Assembly: GCF_000283155.1 (NCBI RefSeq)
Contig: NW_004454163.1
Location: 19,770,718-19,834,717, forward strand
Length of the DNA stretch: 64,000 bases
Direction of reading: 5' to 3'
DNA from: Ceratotherium simum simum
Lineage: Eukaryota > Chordata > Mammalia > Perissodactyla > Rhinocerotidae
Shown here: positions 52,654 to 64,000 of the stretch, one piece after another
Layout: every line of letters starts with the position of its first letter
How positions within the stretch are numbered: position 1 is the stretch's first letter
Made by a program: the position numbers and the translations under genes
The notes under the pieces: generated by a model
Told to the model about the DNA's origin: nothing
Seen by the model: only the letters and a program-made list of their open reading frames with translations
Databases searched by the model: none

Positions 52654-53929
52654 TCTCAAGATCCCTTCTGCTGGGATGGAGTGGAGAGACGGCATCAGGA
52701 CTGCCTGCCTGGGAACAATGCCCAAGATGACCCTTGCTACCCAGCACTTACTGGCATTAACCCTCAACCCACTGTTCATCCCTCTGCCCTACACTCAGTG
52801 CTGCCCTGGAATAGGACATCTTCAGAGGAAAAATATTCTCCTTTTGAGACTTTTTTTCAGATTGATAAAATATTGCTTTTTATAATAAACAAACACTGGG
52901 AGGGAAAAACCTCCATCTTCAGCATCTAAAATGAATTAGTCTGTTAATAACGTCAAGTAATGTTTCAAAGAGGCATTTCTTTACTTAGGTCTCTATTTAT
53001 AGCCCTCTGATAGCTGAGAAAGCAATTAGCTACATTATAACCTCTTCAGCAGTGTGACTGGCTTTAATCACATTCTCATTAACATCGTTTTATTTCACTG
53101 CTCTTGGTGGGAGTTCTTCAAACATCCCTTTGGCTGGTAGGGTACATGGGAGTCTTCCATCCCATATTGTTTTATTATTCACAATGATTTGTTAACTTCT
53201 TGTCAGGTGTACCACACAAAAGACAAAAGCTAATAGGTCTCTCGTAAAATAAAAATACTTTAAGTAAAACTATGAACTGACATACAGGATTTGAGATTTA
53301 GCTTTGCTTAGTGAGATGAAAACCAATAAAAAATTGGGCATTACCTCCATGCCACAGAGCCTTGTATCTTTCTAGGTCTTTCTTTTTCTCTCTGTAACAT
53401 GGAGTTAGAAACCTTGTAGGACCGCTGTGAAAACTAAAAACTTCAAAGAAAATAATAGAGGCTCAGTAAACAATGAGCTTTAAAAATGCTAGAGAGACAG
53501 ATGATGCCAGACACGTCCATCTGTCCAAAAGATTTAAAGCACACTTCGACTCACTCTCTGATTTGTAGCCGCAGCCTGTGTAGAGCCCGCCTGTTGGTTT
53601 ATAGTGACCTAGTGTCGGTCTTTACTTTCTATCTTCTGGGATGTCTGAAATGGGCTAGACTGGGTTCAGGGTGGAGAGTTCTTAGCCCTTCTCCTGCTAG
53701 GGTCTGGTGGGCCTAGAAGCCGCTCTTGGTTAATCTCTGAGTGCTACTGGTCACCATCACAGCACCTCATAGGGTTTGCTGGGATGGGGGAGTTGGCAAC
53801 AAGGTCACTGGTTCTTTAGAAATATTCGTTACTGAAGGGGAGAGCTAGAGTTGTGGCAGGTGGGTAGGGAAGAGAGGGAGTTCCCTTTTAAGAGTAGATC
53901 ACAGACTTGTTTTATACTCCAACTTAGCA

Positions 53930-54290
53930 ATAGCTATAAACTTCTGAAGTGCATACTCTTTGAACCATCAGTTCTAAAAATTTACCTGACAGATATAATT
54001 ATACAAGTAAGCAAAGACATAGGCAAAGGGCATTCATTGCAGCATTATTTGAATTAGCATCTGTTTAAAAAAAGAAAAGTAGATACATATTCACGTGGAA
54101 AGATGGCCAAGACATAATGTCAAGTAAACACTTAAATTAGAGAGGAGTATGCATAATGTGATTCATTTCAATCTTAAAAAGATGTACCAATATGATTGTA
54201 TATACAGAATGGGAATCCATGAAAAGGTGGGTCAAGGAATAGGAGAGAATACTTTTATATATTTCTATACTATTTGAATTTTTATGAGCC
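53930..54290 (+). mobile_element. Old L1 3' fragment
   Basis: 'attcattgcagcattatttg' and 'cgtggaaagatggccaagac' are typical of old L1 3' regions. Divergence is high, so the limits are approximate. Confidence 0.65.
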
Positions 54291-54292
54291 TA

Positions 54293-54506
54293 TATAGTTA
54301 TGCGTCACTTAACGACAGGGATACGTTCTGAGAAATGCGTCGTTAGGTGATCCTGTCATTGTACAAACATCATAGAGTACTTATACAAACCTAGATGGTA
54401 TAGCCCACTACTCAACTAGGCTATATGGTACTAATCTCATGGGCTACCATTGTAGATGCAGTCCATTGTTGACCGAAACATCGTTATGTGGCGCATGACC
54501 GTATTT
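54293..54506 (+). mobile_element. MER2-like Tigger-class DNA transposon
   Basis: The left end 'gttatgcgtcacttaacgac' and the right end 'cgttatgtggcgcatgaccg' form imperfect inverted repeats, with TA at the borders. 'cctagatggtatagcccact' and 'aggctatatggtactaatct' are typical of this non-autonomous family. It has no transposase. The subfamily name is from memory. Confidence 0.82.
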
Positions 54507-54599
54507 CTTTTCTAATAAAAATCCAGTACCCTTAATCTAAAATGATTCGCCTGCATAGAAAAGAGTTGACAAGAGTAGGCCTGAGACTGCTATTCTTAC

Positions 54600-55112
54600 A
54601 AAGCCCTGCTTACAAGGTTGACCCTTGGCTGGTGTCTGGGAATTTGGATTTCAGGAGGGTTTTCACCAATTCCTAGTAAGAATGGCTCTTACTGTGCCTA
54701 TGCTGTTTATGCAAACAATATGGTTTATGCTGAACACCTGCTCTCCTTCTGGAGTCTGGAATTCTGGTATGTGCTAGGCAAAGGGGGCCTACATAACTGA
54801 CTCCCAACCAAAACCCTGAATACCTACGCTCACATGAGCTGCCCTAGGAGACATTCCACAGGTATCGTCACAGCTTGCTGCTGAGGGAATTAAGCATGTT
54901 CTGTGTGATTCCACTGGGAGAGGATTCCGGGAACCTTGTGCCTGGTGTCCCCCCCACACTTCACCCCATGGACCTTTTCCTTGTGCTGATTTTGCTTTGG
55001 ATCCTTTTGCTGTAATAAATCACAGCCATGGGTATGACCATATGCTGAGTTCTCTGAGTCTTCCTAGCAAACGATTGAACCTGGGGTGGTCCTGGGGACT
55101 CCCAACATATGC
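54600..55112 (+). mobile_element. Solo LTR-like element (ERVL class?)
   Basis: The 3' part has 'gctgtaataaatcacagcca', 'ggtatgaccatatgctgagt' and ends 'gtcctggggactcccaaca', as in some ancient mammal LTRs. The polyadenylation signal is near 55013. The left end is not certain. Confidence 0.6.
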
Positions 55113-55124
55113 CTGTTATTCTTT

Positions 55125-55270
55125 TCACAGCACCTCCTTGACCTTCACAGCATTACCACAATTTGTAATTAAACTGTATATCTTTTTCAATAGACTGTAA
55201 GTTCCATGAGGTTAACTACATGTATTTGTTACCACTACATGCCACACACTCAATAAAACTGTTAAATAAA
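55125..55270 (+). repeat. L2 LINE 3' end
   Basis: 'agactgtaagttccatgagg' and 'cactcaataaaactgttaaa' fit the L2 end. Confidence 0.6.
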
Positions 55271-56628
55271 AATAAGAAAAAAAAACTCAGTTACTAATAA
55301 AAGATGATCTGCCAGAGAGCGTGAGAAATTCCTTTTTAGATTCGGGGATCCCTTAGAGACACTTAAATTAAGACAAAATCCATACAACGGCAGAACCCAA
55401 CTCTGTATTAAATGGAAATCACCCAACTGTCTCTCTCCCACCCCTCATTTGTGCTCCTAACCTGAAAGGAGCAACGTGTAGTAAGACAGTAAAGTTTCTC
55501 AGCCCTCTGAGGCCACCGTCAGACTAACATGAGGTCACAGGCTCTAAGCTTCTATGAAACGCTTGATGGAAATGTGCTCCTAGTGCTCAAACCATCTACT
55601 TCCACTCTCTCCCTGTGCCTTGGGTGGTTCCTCTCCTGTCCCCCCGGCACCCCTGTAAAGAATGGAAAAGTCCTTTTAATCACCATGGACTAGAGAGCTG
55701 GAAACCTGGCAAGCTGAGCGGTTATTCTTGCACTGAACTCCAAAATGATATTCACATTTCCCCAAAGCAAATTGTCTCAGTGACGACTAATTCCCTGATG
55801 TTCCAGATATCTAGAGAGGACACTGGGCAGGGGTCTGCCCGGGCTGCCCACACACTGGTACTGACTCAAATCCTTCCTCAACTCCTTGCCTCCTTGGGGC
55901 CATGTGACTTAATAAGGTTTACCTGCCTTTATGTACTCGGGTCCATTTTGCTGGGTGTATTTCTTCCATTCCATCATCTCACCCTATTGCATTCATCTAA
56001 AGCTTATCACAAAGAGACATTAATCTGCCATTTCTAGCGTTATCAGGCCCCTGCAGTGAGTTCAGTATCATGTGGTCTGAGAGAAAGCCTCCTAAATCCT
56101 GGAGAGCCCTTCTCTGGGTTGCCTCTGAAGGGTTCAAGCCAGCAGTGGCACCTGCACCAGGGGTCCAAACTTCTGGAACGGTGGTACCCATGCTTCTCCC
56201 TGGCTGCAGGACGCCCTCCCCGTGCCTCCTCTCTCTTCGCTGTTACTGTGTGCGTGCATTTATTTGCCCACTCACAGACCACTAGCACGTAAGCAACCTG
56301 TCTTCTTCATCTTTGTATGATGCTGGGCGTGTTTAGGGCAGCGCTTCACAAGGTAGGTGCTTAATAAATATTTATGTGACTTGATGCCTTGTTTCCTCTA
56401 CCTGTAGAATGGACACAATATTTGCTATCTTTTTGTTATGCTCATGAAAAGGAAATAAATTCTGCAGATAATAGAGAGTAGCATTCCAAAATAGTAGATT
56501 TAAGTGTCCCTTAAATCCTACCTTCTACTCCATTTATTTTAAGTTTTTGCTTATGGGGGGGTTCCGTAGACGGCTAAACAGAAATTAAATGCACGGTCTC
56601 GACTCTGACTGTCGACATTCCTGCTCTA

Positions 56629-57495
<867 letters not shown>

Positions 57496-57618
57496 CTTGT
57501 CTGCAAAGTGCACGACAATAAAGGCCGTGTTGGACATGCGGGGTTTCTGGAAGTGCTGGCTGCCAGAGTGCCGGTCATAGAGCTTCTGAGCCCAATTCTG
57601 GTCAGTTCCTTTGGGGAC
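57496..57618 (-). CDS. MYO5B: MYO5B exon 13 (motor, lower 50-kDa region)
   Basis: This exon gives 41 codons starting [19 protein letters not shown] and ending VVHFADK. That is the part of the myosin V motor in the lower 50-kDa subdomain, near human residues 515-555. RMSNTAF and HFADK are shared by class V myosins, and the full string fits MYO5B better than MYO5A. The acceptor is ttctgcag just above 57618 and the donor is AAG|gtgggt just below 57496. Both ends fall between codons, so the exon is symmetric (123 nt). Myosin Vb is an actin-based motor that moves Rab11- and Rab8-marked recycling vesicles to the apical membrane. The exon before it, expected to end in LLDEECK, is not in the window. 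Confidence 0.95.
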
Positions 57619-57796
57619 CTGCAGAACCACAAAACAGGACAGAGTGCTTTGTGAAGAGAAAAAAGGAAGCAAAGAGTCAAGGCAGAGTGGTGGAGTCTTT
57701 CAGTAAGTTGACCTCATGAGATAGGATTTGGCTCTCAGACCTGGACCCTAAGTGGACATGGAAAACAAGATTCAATAGTGGAAACTTAGGATCCTG

Positions 57797-57820
57797 ACAT
57801 GGCGTGTCAACACGCCATGT
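57797..57820. repeat. Perfect 11-bp inverted repeat, 2-nt spacer
   Basis: The arms acatggcgtgt and acacgccatgt pair exactly with 'ca' between. No terminator or RNA role is implied. Confidence 0.75.
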
Positions 57821-58109
57821 GGGTTGGCTCCTGTGGTGTCTGTAGGAGTGTGCTGAGCCTGAAAGAACTCGCTGGTTGGCAGATGCTGGAAGGTTTAGGA
57901 GAGGATGAGGGTGGAAGCCAAGGTCACAGGAGCAGAGTCACAACCCACGGGACAGATTTGAAGATGCTTCTTTCCTCCCGTCAGCCCAGTGACTTCCGTG
58001 ACATGAACATGCCACGTCCACCTCTAGAGCCATGCTCCTGTTCACTCAGGCCAACTCCTGCAGCAGGAAACGCACCCTGTCTCTAAGCTCATCTAAATGC
58101 CACTGTCCA

Positions 58110-58320
58110 GGCTTGGCTCAAGTCTGCCCTCTTCTCTGAAGCCTTTCCTGACCACTCTTGATCTCATTTTGAGATTCCTCACAATCAAGCTCTTACACAT
58201 ATACTGCCTAATACTGTTTATCGTTGGTTTTTGTGTATTGTCTCATCACCACAAAATAAGTTCGCTGGGTTCAAGGACTAGGCGTTACCATTTTTTTCCT
58301 GCTCCTCAAAGAACTTAGAA
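58110..58320 (+). repeat. L2 LINE fragment
   Basis: 'ctgaagcctttcctgaccac' followed by 'ttgagattcctcacaatcaa' fits the L2 3' region. Confidence 0.62.
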
Positions 58321-59384
58321 TTGGGTTCTGGCCACACATTGGGTAGTAAGTACCTAGTGATTGAGCTACATGGTACTAATCTCTGCCTTCCCCAAATTTA
58401 AAACTAGATTTAGAGGTTTCACTCCATTAAGAATTCTGAAGGGCAGCCCCTTTCGGTATCTTTAGAGATGGCTTCAAAAGTGAAAAGGCATCTTGCTTTG
58501 TTGAAAATATAACACAGAATCACTGTAACCACCATTCAAACTGCCAAGGATGATGGTAACTCTGCTGATGGGATGGTGCTCCCTCCTCTGTCATCCCTGA
58601 ACACCACTGCACACCGACATTCCTCAGTTATGGGTCACTCCTTGACTTGTCCTTCATTAGTTTAGACTGTCCATTTGGATCAGACAGGGTTGAAGGTGAC
58701 CCCTGCACTAGCCATTTAAAAAGGGCTTTGTTCAGTAAATTAATAACATCTGTGCCATAAGAAAAATGCTTACACACTGGAGAACAAATTTCTCAAATAC
58801 TTTGTAAGCAAAATGAATTTTTCTCAATATTCAATTTGGTGTAACTAGTATTGAATATCCATTGCTAAGTGCCATAGGAAATTCAAGAAAACTTTTTCTT
58901 GAAGGAGGCTATTGTGTTGGACAGACAAAATAAAATATATTTAATTTAGCATTTTTTAATATATACTGTTTTATATTTGTCTCTAAGCATCCATGTTTAG
59001 AAACACCAGGTATGGGGGAAGGAAGGGGTCAGCCTGGCAGGGCTGTCAGGAGACGAGGCTGGAAGACAGGAATACAATGGACCCAGGACGGGCAGAACTG
59101 GGGCAGACAGAACAGCAGGGGCAGGACCATGATGAGAAGCCCCACCTAGGTCACTGCTTATAATTGCCAATACCAAAATCATCTTATTTTGACAATGAAA
59201 TTGGACCTCTGTTAGAAGACTCCTCAATCCTGCATATTCACAATTCAGACCGGGAGGAATCAATGAGCAAGGTCATGTGTACACATATTTCCTGATGAGG
59301 GTCAGTGTCTCTTGTCATCATCCACCCTCAACTGAAAATAAGGGCCAGCAGGAATTCATAACAATTAACATTCTCAGATAATAC

Positions 59385-59640
59385 TAATAGCAAATGCCCA
59401 GAGCACTTATTATTTGCCAGGCAGCTTTCTATACATCTTAGAAGTATCAACTCATTTAATCTTCACAACAATCCTATGATGGAAGGCACTATGTTTATGC
59501 ACATTTTACAGATGAAGAAACCGAGGCAGAGAAGTTAGGTAACATCCCCAAGGTCACAGCTGGGAAGTAGCAGAGCTGGAGCTCAAACCAAGACAGGCTG
59601 GCCTGGGGGCATGTGCTCCTCACTATTATGCTTTCCCGCC
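59385..59640 (-). repeat. MIR SINE, reversed
   Basis: 'tttacagatgaagaaaccga', 'ccccaaggtcacagctggga' and 'gcacttattatttgccaggc' are diagnostic. Confidence 0.87.
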
Positions 59641-59999
59641 TGACAACAGAGAGTCTGAAAGGCAGGCATGAAGGCAGGATTAGGTGGAAGGCACTTATCT
59701 CCAAAAATCTTTCCGTAAAAGTAGATTTAAAACAGGCATAGGAGAAAGAAAGCAAAGTTTGCATTTTGATAAAATCATTTAGATTTGCAGCTATCCGTAT
59801 AGCTCTGGAATATGCAGTGAATCGAATCCTTTAAAAAAGAATCTACAAGTGGCTTCACACAAGCATCCTTACTCTCCTCTCAAAGTGATGTGAAGAGGGC
59901 CCTGGACCGGGAGCCTGGATCCCAGCTAGGTGAGTACTCTCTTTCAGAGGCCTAGTCCCTCTGACTTGCTGTGTTGGCCACTGGTCACATCAAAAAGTG

Positions 60000-60240
60000 A
60001 AGGTTCCATCTATATAAAATAGGGAAATCTATAGAGACAGAAAGTAGATTAGTGGTTGTCTAGGGCTGTGGCGGAATGGAGATTGCTAATGGGTTTCTTT
60101 ATGTAGTGACAAAAATGTTCTAAAATTGATTGTAGTGGTGATGGTTGTACAACTCTGAATATACTAAAAACCAATGAATTGCGTATTTCAAATGGGTGAA
60201 TTGAGTATGTTAATTATATCTCAATAAAGCTGTTAAAAAT
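60000..60240 (+). mobile_element. L1 3'-UTR fragment
   Basis: It carries 'tagagacagaaagtagatta', 'gtggttgtctagggctgtgg', 'gtggtgatggttgtacaact' and 'atatctcaataaagctgt', the end of an old L1. Confidence 0.85.
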
Positions 60241-61589
60241 ACATTAAACCTGATTTTACTTTCTGCTAATAAAATAAAAGAGAAAAAATGGGGTGATGGG
60301 AGTGAAAGTCACTGGGCTTACTAAGCTCCTCTTCCTCAACAGACTGGGGTACAAAGCCTGTGGCCCAGGACAACTTTTCACCAACGTGCTCTTTGGAACC
60401 CTGGTCAGAAACTGTGCTCACTCTCAGATGGCCACCATCACTGGCCAAAGCCTGCCCCCAGTGCAACAGCCAACAAGAGCAGACGTGTAAGGATCCCAGA
60501 GCCAGTTACTCCATCGCCGCTTCTTGTCCACGTCTTCTTGGGCCACTGCCACCAACATCTGCCTCCTGGTCACTCACTCACTATCTTGTTCCATCCCATA
60601 CCTCTGTGGGCTCCCTGATGCCTCCTACCACTGCTGACCTCTCCAATGACCATGCCACCATCAACACCTCTGGATCCTCCTCGCCATCAAAGAAGCCCAG
60701 CTGGGACCCCAGGACTCTGCTGTCCTAATGACTCTCTAGGTGTTGGTGGCACCTTCCTCCCCACCTGGCAGCCATCCCCACGTCAGTTCCAGGCCTTTAC
60801 TTTTCCACCTTCATAAAACACCCCTCTGTGTGCTCAGCAGAACACCAATTCTAGACCAACCCAACTACCCATCCTGTCCTTTCCCACATCTGGTGGCTGG
60901 CTAGGATCATGCATCAACTCCTCTTCCCTTAATCAAGTCCTGTTGATAATTTAGTATTAATGCCAAAAAAATAAAATCAAATTTCATTGTGAGAATCACT
61001 TCTAGAGATTAACACACTGTGCCCAGATCTAAGGTGGGAGTTGACCGAGACAACTCCTGTATCTCAATTTATGGTCTTTGACCTCAGCAAACAGATCTAT
61101 GCACTCTGGTATTTCTCTTCCTGTTTATGGGATGTCATGCCCCTCTTCCTCCATTCTCTTCAAGCTTCTAACTCTGCCACTTCTTAGCAGAGGCCTCATT
61201 TCCTCCTTCACAGGGAAAAGAGGTTGTCAAGCAGGAAACTCAAATTCCTGCTCTAGATGCAGAAACTCATCTGCATCCACAGCCACCCTATCCCTCTCAC
61301 TTATCCAGGAGAAGGGACCAGTGCTTCTCCTCTGGCTGCCCTCCTGTCCACCCACCCCTGCCTCCTCCTAGGGACCAGTATCTACCCACCTTCCCTCTCT
61401 CTCTCGGAATCCTCAGCTGCTTGCTCTCCTGCCCTTCCTCTCTCTCGGCTTCTCCTTTTCACAGCCAGGCCTCCACAATGGAATTCAAACTTGCCATCTC
61501 CACTGCCTTACCTTTTAGCCTCTTCTCGTTACTGAAACTAGGCTTCCGCCCAGACAACGCCCTTGAAACCGGTCTAAGCAACAATGCGC

Positions 61590-62210
61590 TGTCAGATGCA
61601 GTGGCCCTCGGAGGCCCACACGCTGCCCCCCTCCACTCTCCATGCCTTCATCCTCTCCCACCCCGACTACAGCAACGTCGCCACTGCTCTTCTTACTCCA
61701 GTCTCCCTCTCCATCTTTGCTTTCACACAGTCGCCACAAAGATCTGCTGAAGAATAATTCAGATCTGATCACATTCTCCCTGCTTCACACCCTTCGATCC
61801 CCAGAGTCTGCAGCTGCAGAGTCGAGTCCAAACACCTTCTCCAGGCAGCAGAGCCTCCCAGCCTCTGACGGTTCCTGCTTCCTAACCTCACCCGCCGGCA
61901 CCACAGGCTCTGGACAAATCAGATCATTTCAAGTTCTGCAAATGTGACATTCCTTTTGCCCAGAGCACCCCTCCCCTCATCTGACTTCTCTGCTTACAGA
62001 GCCCTTTTGGGAATGCTTTTCCCCATGACACTCTCTCTTCTCAGCCCCCTCCTCCTCAGCGCTCTCAGTTCTCCCTCATCCCAGGTGATGACTTCAGGGC
62101 TTGCCTGACCCCTCCGGGGTGTGTGGAAGGGCAGGGGTCAGTTAGTTACGCAGGAACATGGAGTTTGCTGGGTGGATGAATGAATAGGTGTGCGAAAGCC
62201 ACTTCACCTC
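61590..62210 (+). repeat. L2-like LINE segment, long
   Basis: 'ccgactacagcaacgtcgcc', 'cagatctgatcacattctcc' and 'cttttgcccagagcacccct' follow the L2 order. The open frames here are remnants or chance. Confidence 0.6.
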
Positions 62211-63446
62211 CCTCTATCACAGGTTTCAAATCTGTTCACAAACACATTGGACAAGGAGACCTCAGGGGCTACTTCTCAAGAAACCACGAGCCCTTGACCT
62301 TAACACACCGTAAACTCTCCTGAGAGCAGGCTGGGCCCAGGGAAGGAAACAGAAGGGCATTCACCTCCCCACTGTCTTCAGCCAGCTGTCCTTCCATTGC
62401 CTCAACAGTTATACAGTAATTAGGAAGGTCCATCCTGGTCAGCTCTTCAGGCTGGGTTCCACGAAACAAAAGAATCCTAGTCACATAGGGCAGAGCTTGC
62501 CTCCCTGCACGCCCAGGCCTGCCTTTGTGGGCCCCTAACACCATCTCTTCAACCTGAGAGAGTGTCTGCATTTTTATTCACTGAAATTGCTTTTGGAGGT
62601 CAAGATATCACTTTCAGAAAACTCCTGCTAAAATGCAAATGTCACTTATAAGGAAACATGCACAGATGTCTCGTATCCTATCAGTCCTATCTAGTTTGTT
62701 CCTCCAAGAGGGAGGGCAGGACATGTCTGGTCTGAATATGGCTTAGATGCGGCTTCTGTCATGCAGCCCCCACAGCAGCCTGACAGAGCACTGCAGGCAG
62801 GAGAGTTTTGTTCAGAGCAGCCTGGAGATTAACATCCCTATAAGCAAACACCCTCTCCTGCCCCCTTGGTTCCTAAGGAGCAGCTGTAGTCTGTGGCTTG
62901 GTCTGGGTGTGACTATAAGTCCATGACCACAAAGGGGCTTTTCCACCTTAAGGAATCTTGAGCTGTTTGATATTCTGGTCCCCGGGCCTCCTCTGTGGCT
63001 TCTGGCACCCATCACAGGCACTGGGGAAAACTACCTTGTGTGCTGCCCCCTTCAATCCACGGCCACCTCATCTCCCTATTTCTAATTTGAATCTCAGCTC
63101 ATCAGCCCTGCCTGCCACTGTGTGTCTCCTCCAGGAAAAGTGATTTTCCCAATGGCTGCTTTTATACCATGAATCTAATTCTTCATTTGGCTTTGTGACC
63201 CATCACACAGGGGTCACAGAACCCAATTCTTCACAGCGCCATCTCATTATTCTTTCTAATCCTACAGAACGTGTCTGAGCAAGCAACAGTGGAGGAAAGG
63301 CACGGGTCTGAGGCAGCTCCACTGTCCGACAGGATGGCTCCCAAGGCACGCCAAGTTGCCCAGTTGTGACCAACTCCACGAGAATTCCTAACCTGCTTAG
63401 GCTCAAAGCCATGGGTTCTTCCAGAAGGGGGCAGCAAGCTGCCCTA

Positions 63447-63545
63447 TATTTTAGTCAGATTTATTATGGTGTAATTTCCATACAGTAAAACGCACGCTTT
63501 TTAAGTGTACAGTTCCATGAGTTTTAACAAATGTAATAACATCTG
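63447..63545 (-). mobile_element. Small inverted L1 3' fragment
   Basis: 'attatggtgtaatttccata' and 'ctttttaagtgtacagttcc' resemble the reverse complement of an L1 3' end. Confidence 0.6.
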
Positions 63546-64000
63546 TTACTAGGAGCTACATCAGATTAGGCTGAATAACTCTGAATTCCCAGAGCAATTA
63601 AATCTGATAGAAAAAGGTTTCTACACTGTAGGGTTTTGCATTATTCCTTCATTTGGTGTTCATCTTTGCCACCCCTGTTGCACCCATGGCCTCGGCTGCC
63701 AGTGAGTTTGAATGTGTCACATTCACAGTTCTATCCCATATCTCAACACTCCAAGCCCCCACCAGCTTGATTAGCAGGAAATACAGGCTTTCGTCAGACC
63801 TGCCCTTCTACGGAGACTCGGGGACAGAAAAGCAAGGAACAGAACCACAGTGGCTGCGTGCACCTCAGCAGTCCTTCTCAGTCAGTGTCCCCTGGCCTCA
63901 ACGCTGTTCAGCTGTCACTCTGCGCCCTTGGGCTGTAGCCCATGCCTCTTCCAGCCTCCTCTGGGATCCTGACCTCCAAATATGGCCCTGGTCCCTGTCC

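Larger units (their letters stand above)
57619..64000 (-). other. MYO5B: MYO5B intron 12, 3' part
   Basis: No coding exon is found from here to the window edge. It holds L2 pieces at 58.1-58.3 and 61.6-62.2 kb, an AT-rich stretch at 58.3-59.0 kb, a MIR at 59.4-59.6 kb and L1 ends at 60.0 and 63.45 kb. A pyrimidine-rich stretch at 60.3-61.6 kb is unclassified. The 100-codon open frame at 62269-62571 has no myosin similarity. Confidence 0.85.

Noticed and set aside
60360..60728. 122-codon + strand frame as a processed gene
   Set aside because: There is no family resemblance, and it lies in a pyrimidine-rich stretch next to L1 and L2 remains.
62269..62571. 100-codon minus-strand frame as a further MYO5B exon
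   Set aside because: The translation does not resemble the expected preceding motor segment (…LLDEECK), and the flanks lack a matching acceptor and donor in frame.

Overview
The window is mammalian genomic DNA holding the middle of one split gene on the minus strand: MYO5B (unconventional myosin Vb). The species is most likely a horse or another perissodactyl. Four copies of the tRNA-derived SINE headed by a 'ggccggcc..gtggcttag..gttaag' motif are present. This is the equine repetitive element (ERE) family, and no primate Alu or rodent B1/B2 is seen. Older mammal-wide repeats (MIR, L2, MER5, MER20, MLT1-like LTR, L1 3' ends) fill most of the rest.

Ten coding exons can be placed to the base by reading frame, splice dinucleotides and agreement with myosin Vb. 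In transcription order (high to low coordinate) they are 57618-57496, 56736-56653, 44568-44413, 43473-43376, 36969-36883, 23572-23461, 18604-18393, 16371-16215, 14135-13896 and 6229-5996. Splice phases join without a break, giving about 501 codons with no stop or frameshift. I number them 13 to 22 after the human gene, anchoring on the exon with the 'RCIKP' stretch, which carries the human residues Arg656 and Pro660 and is reported as exon 16. The peptide runs from the lower 50-kDa part of the motor, through loop 2, the SH helices and the converter, across the six-IQ lever arm and into the first coiled coil. The start of the gene lies beyond base 64000 and the rest of the rod and the cargo-binding tail lie below base 1.

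About 98% of the window is intron. Intron 12 (part) is 57.6-64.0 kb, intron 14 is 44.6-56.7 kb, intron 16 is 37.0-43.4 kb, intron 17 is 23.6-36.9 kb, intron 18 is 18.6-23.5 kb and intron 21 is 6.2-13.9 kb. Intron 22 (part) is 1-6.0 kb. No promoter, RNA gene, CRISPR array or second protein gene is convincing.

The most unusual item is a decayed copy of the loop-2 exon (exon 15) at 46671-46788, in the same orientation, 2.1 kb upstream of the real exon. It keeps about 84% identity over its first 83 bases but has a length change and a stop. Next is a 100-N assembly gap inside a SINE, flanked by an exact 86-bp repeat, which looks like an unmerged contig overlap. I found no wholly new biological system and would not claim one.
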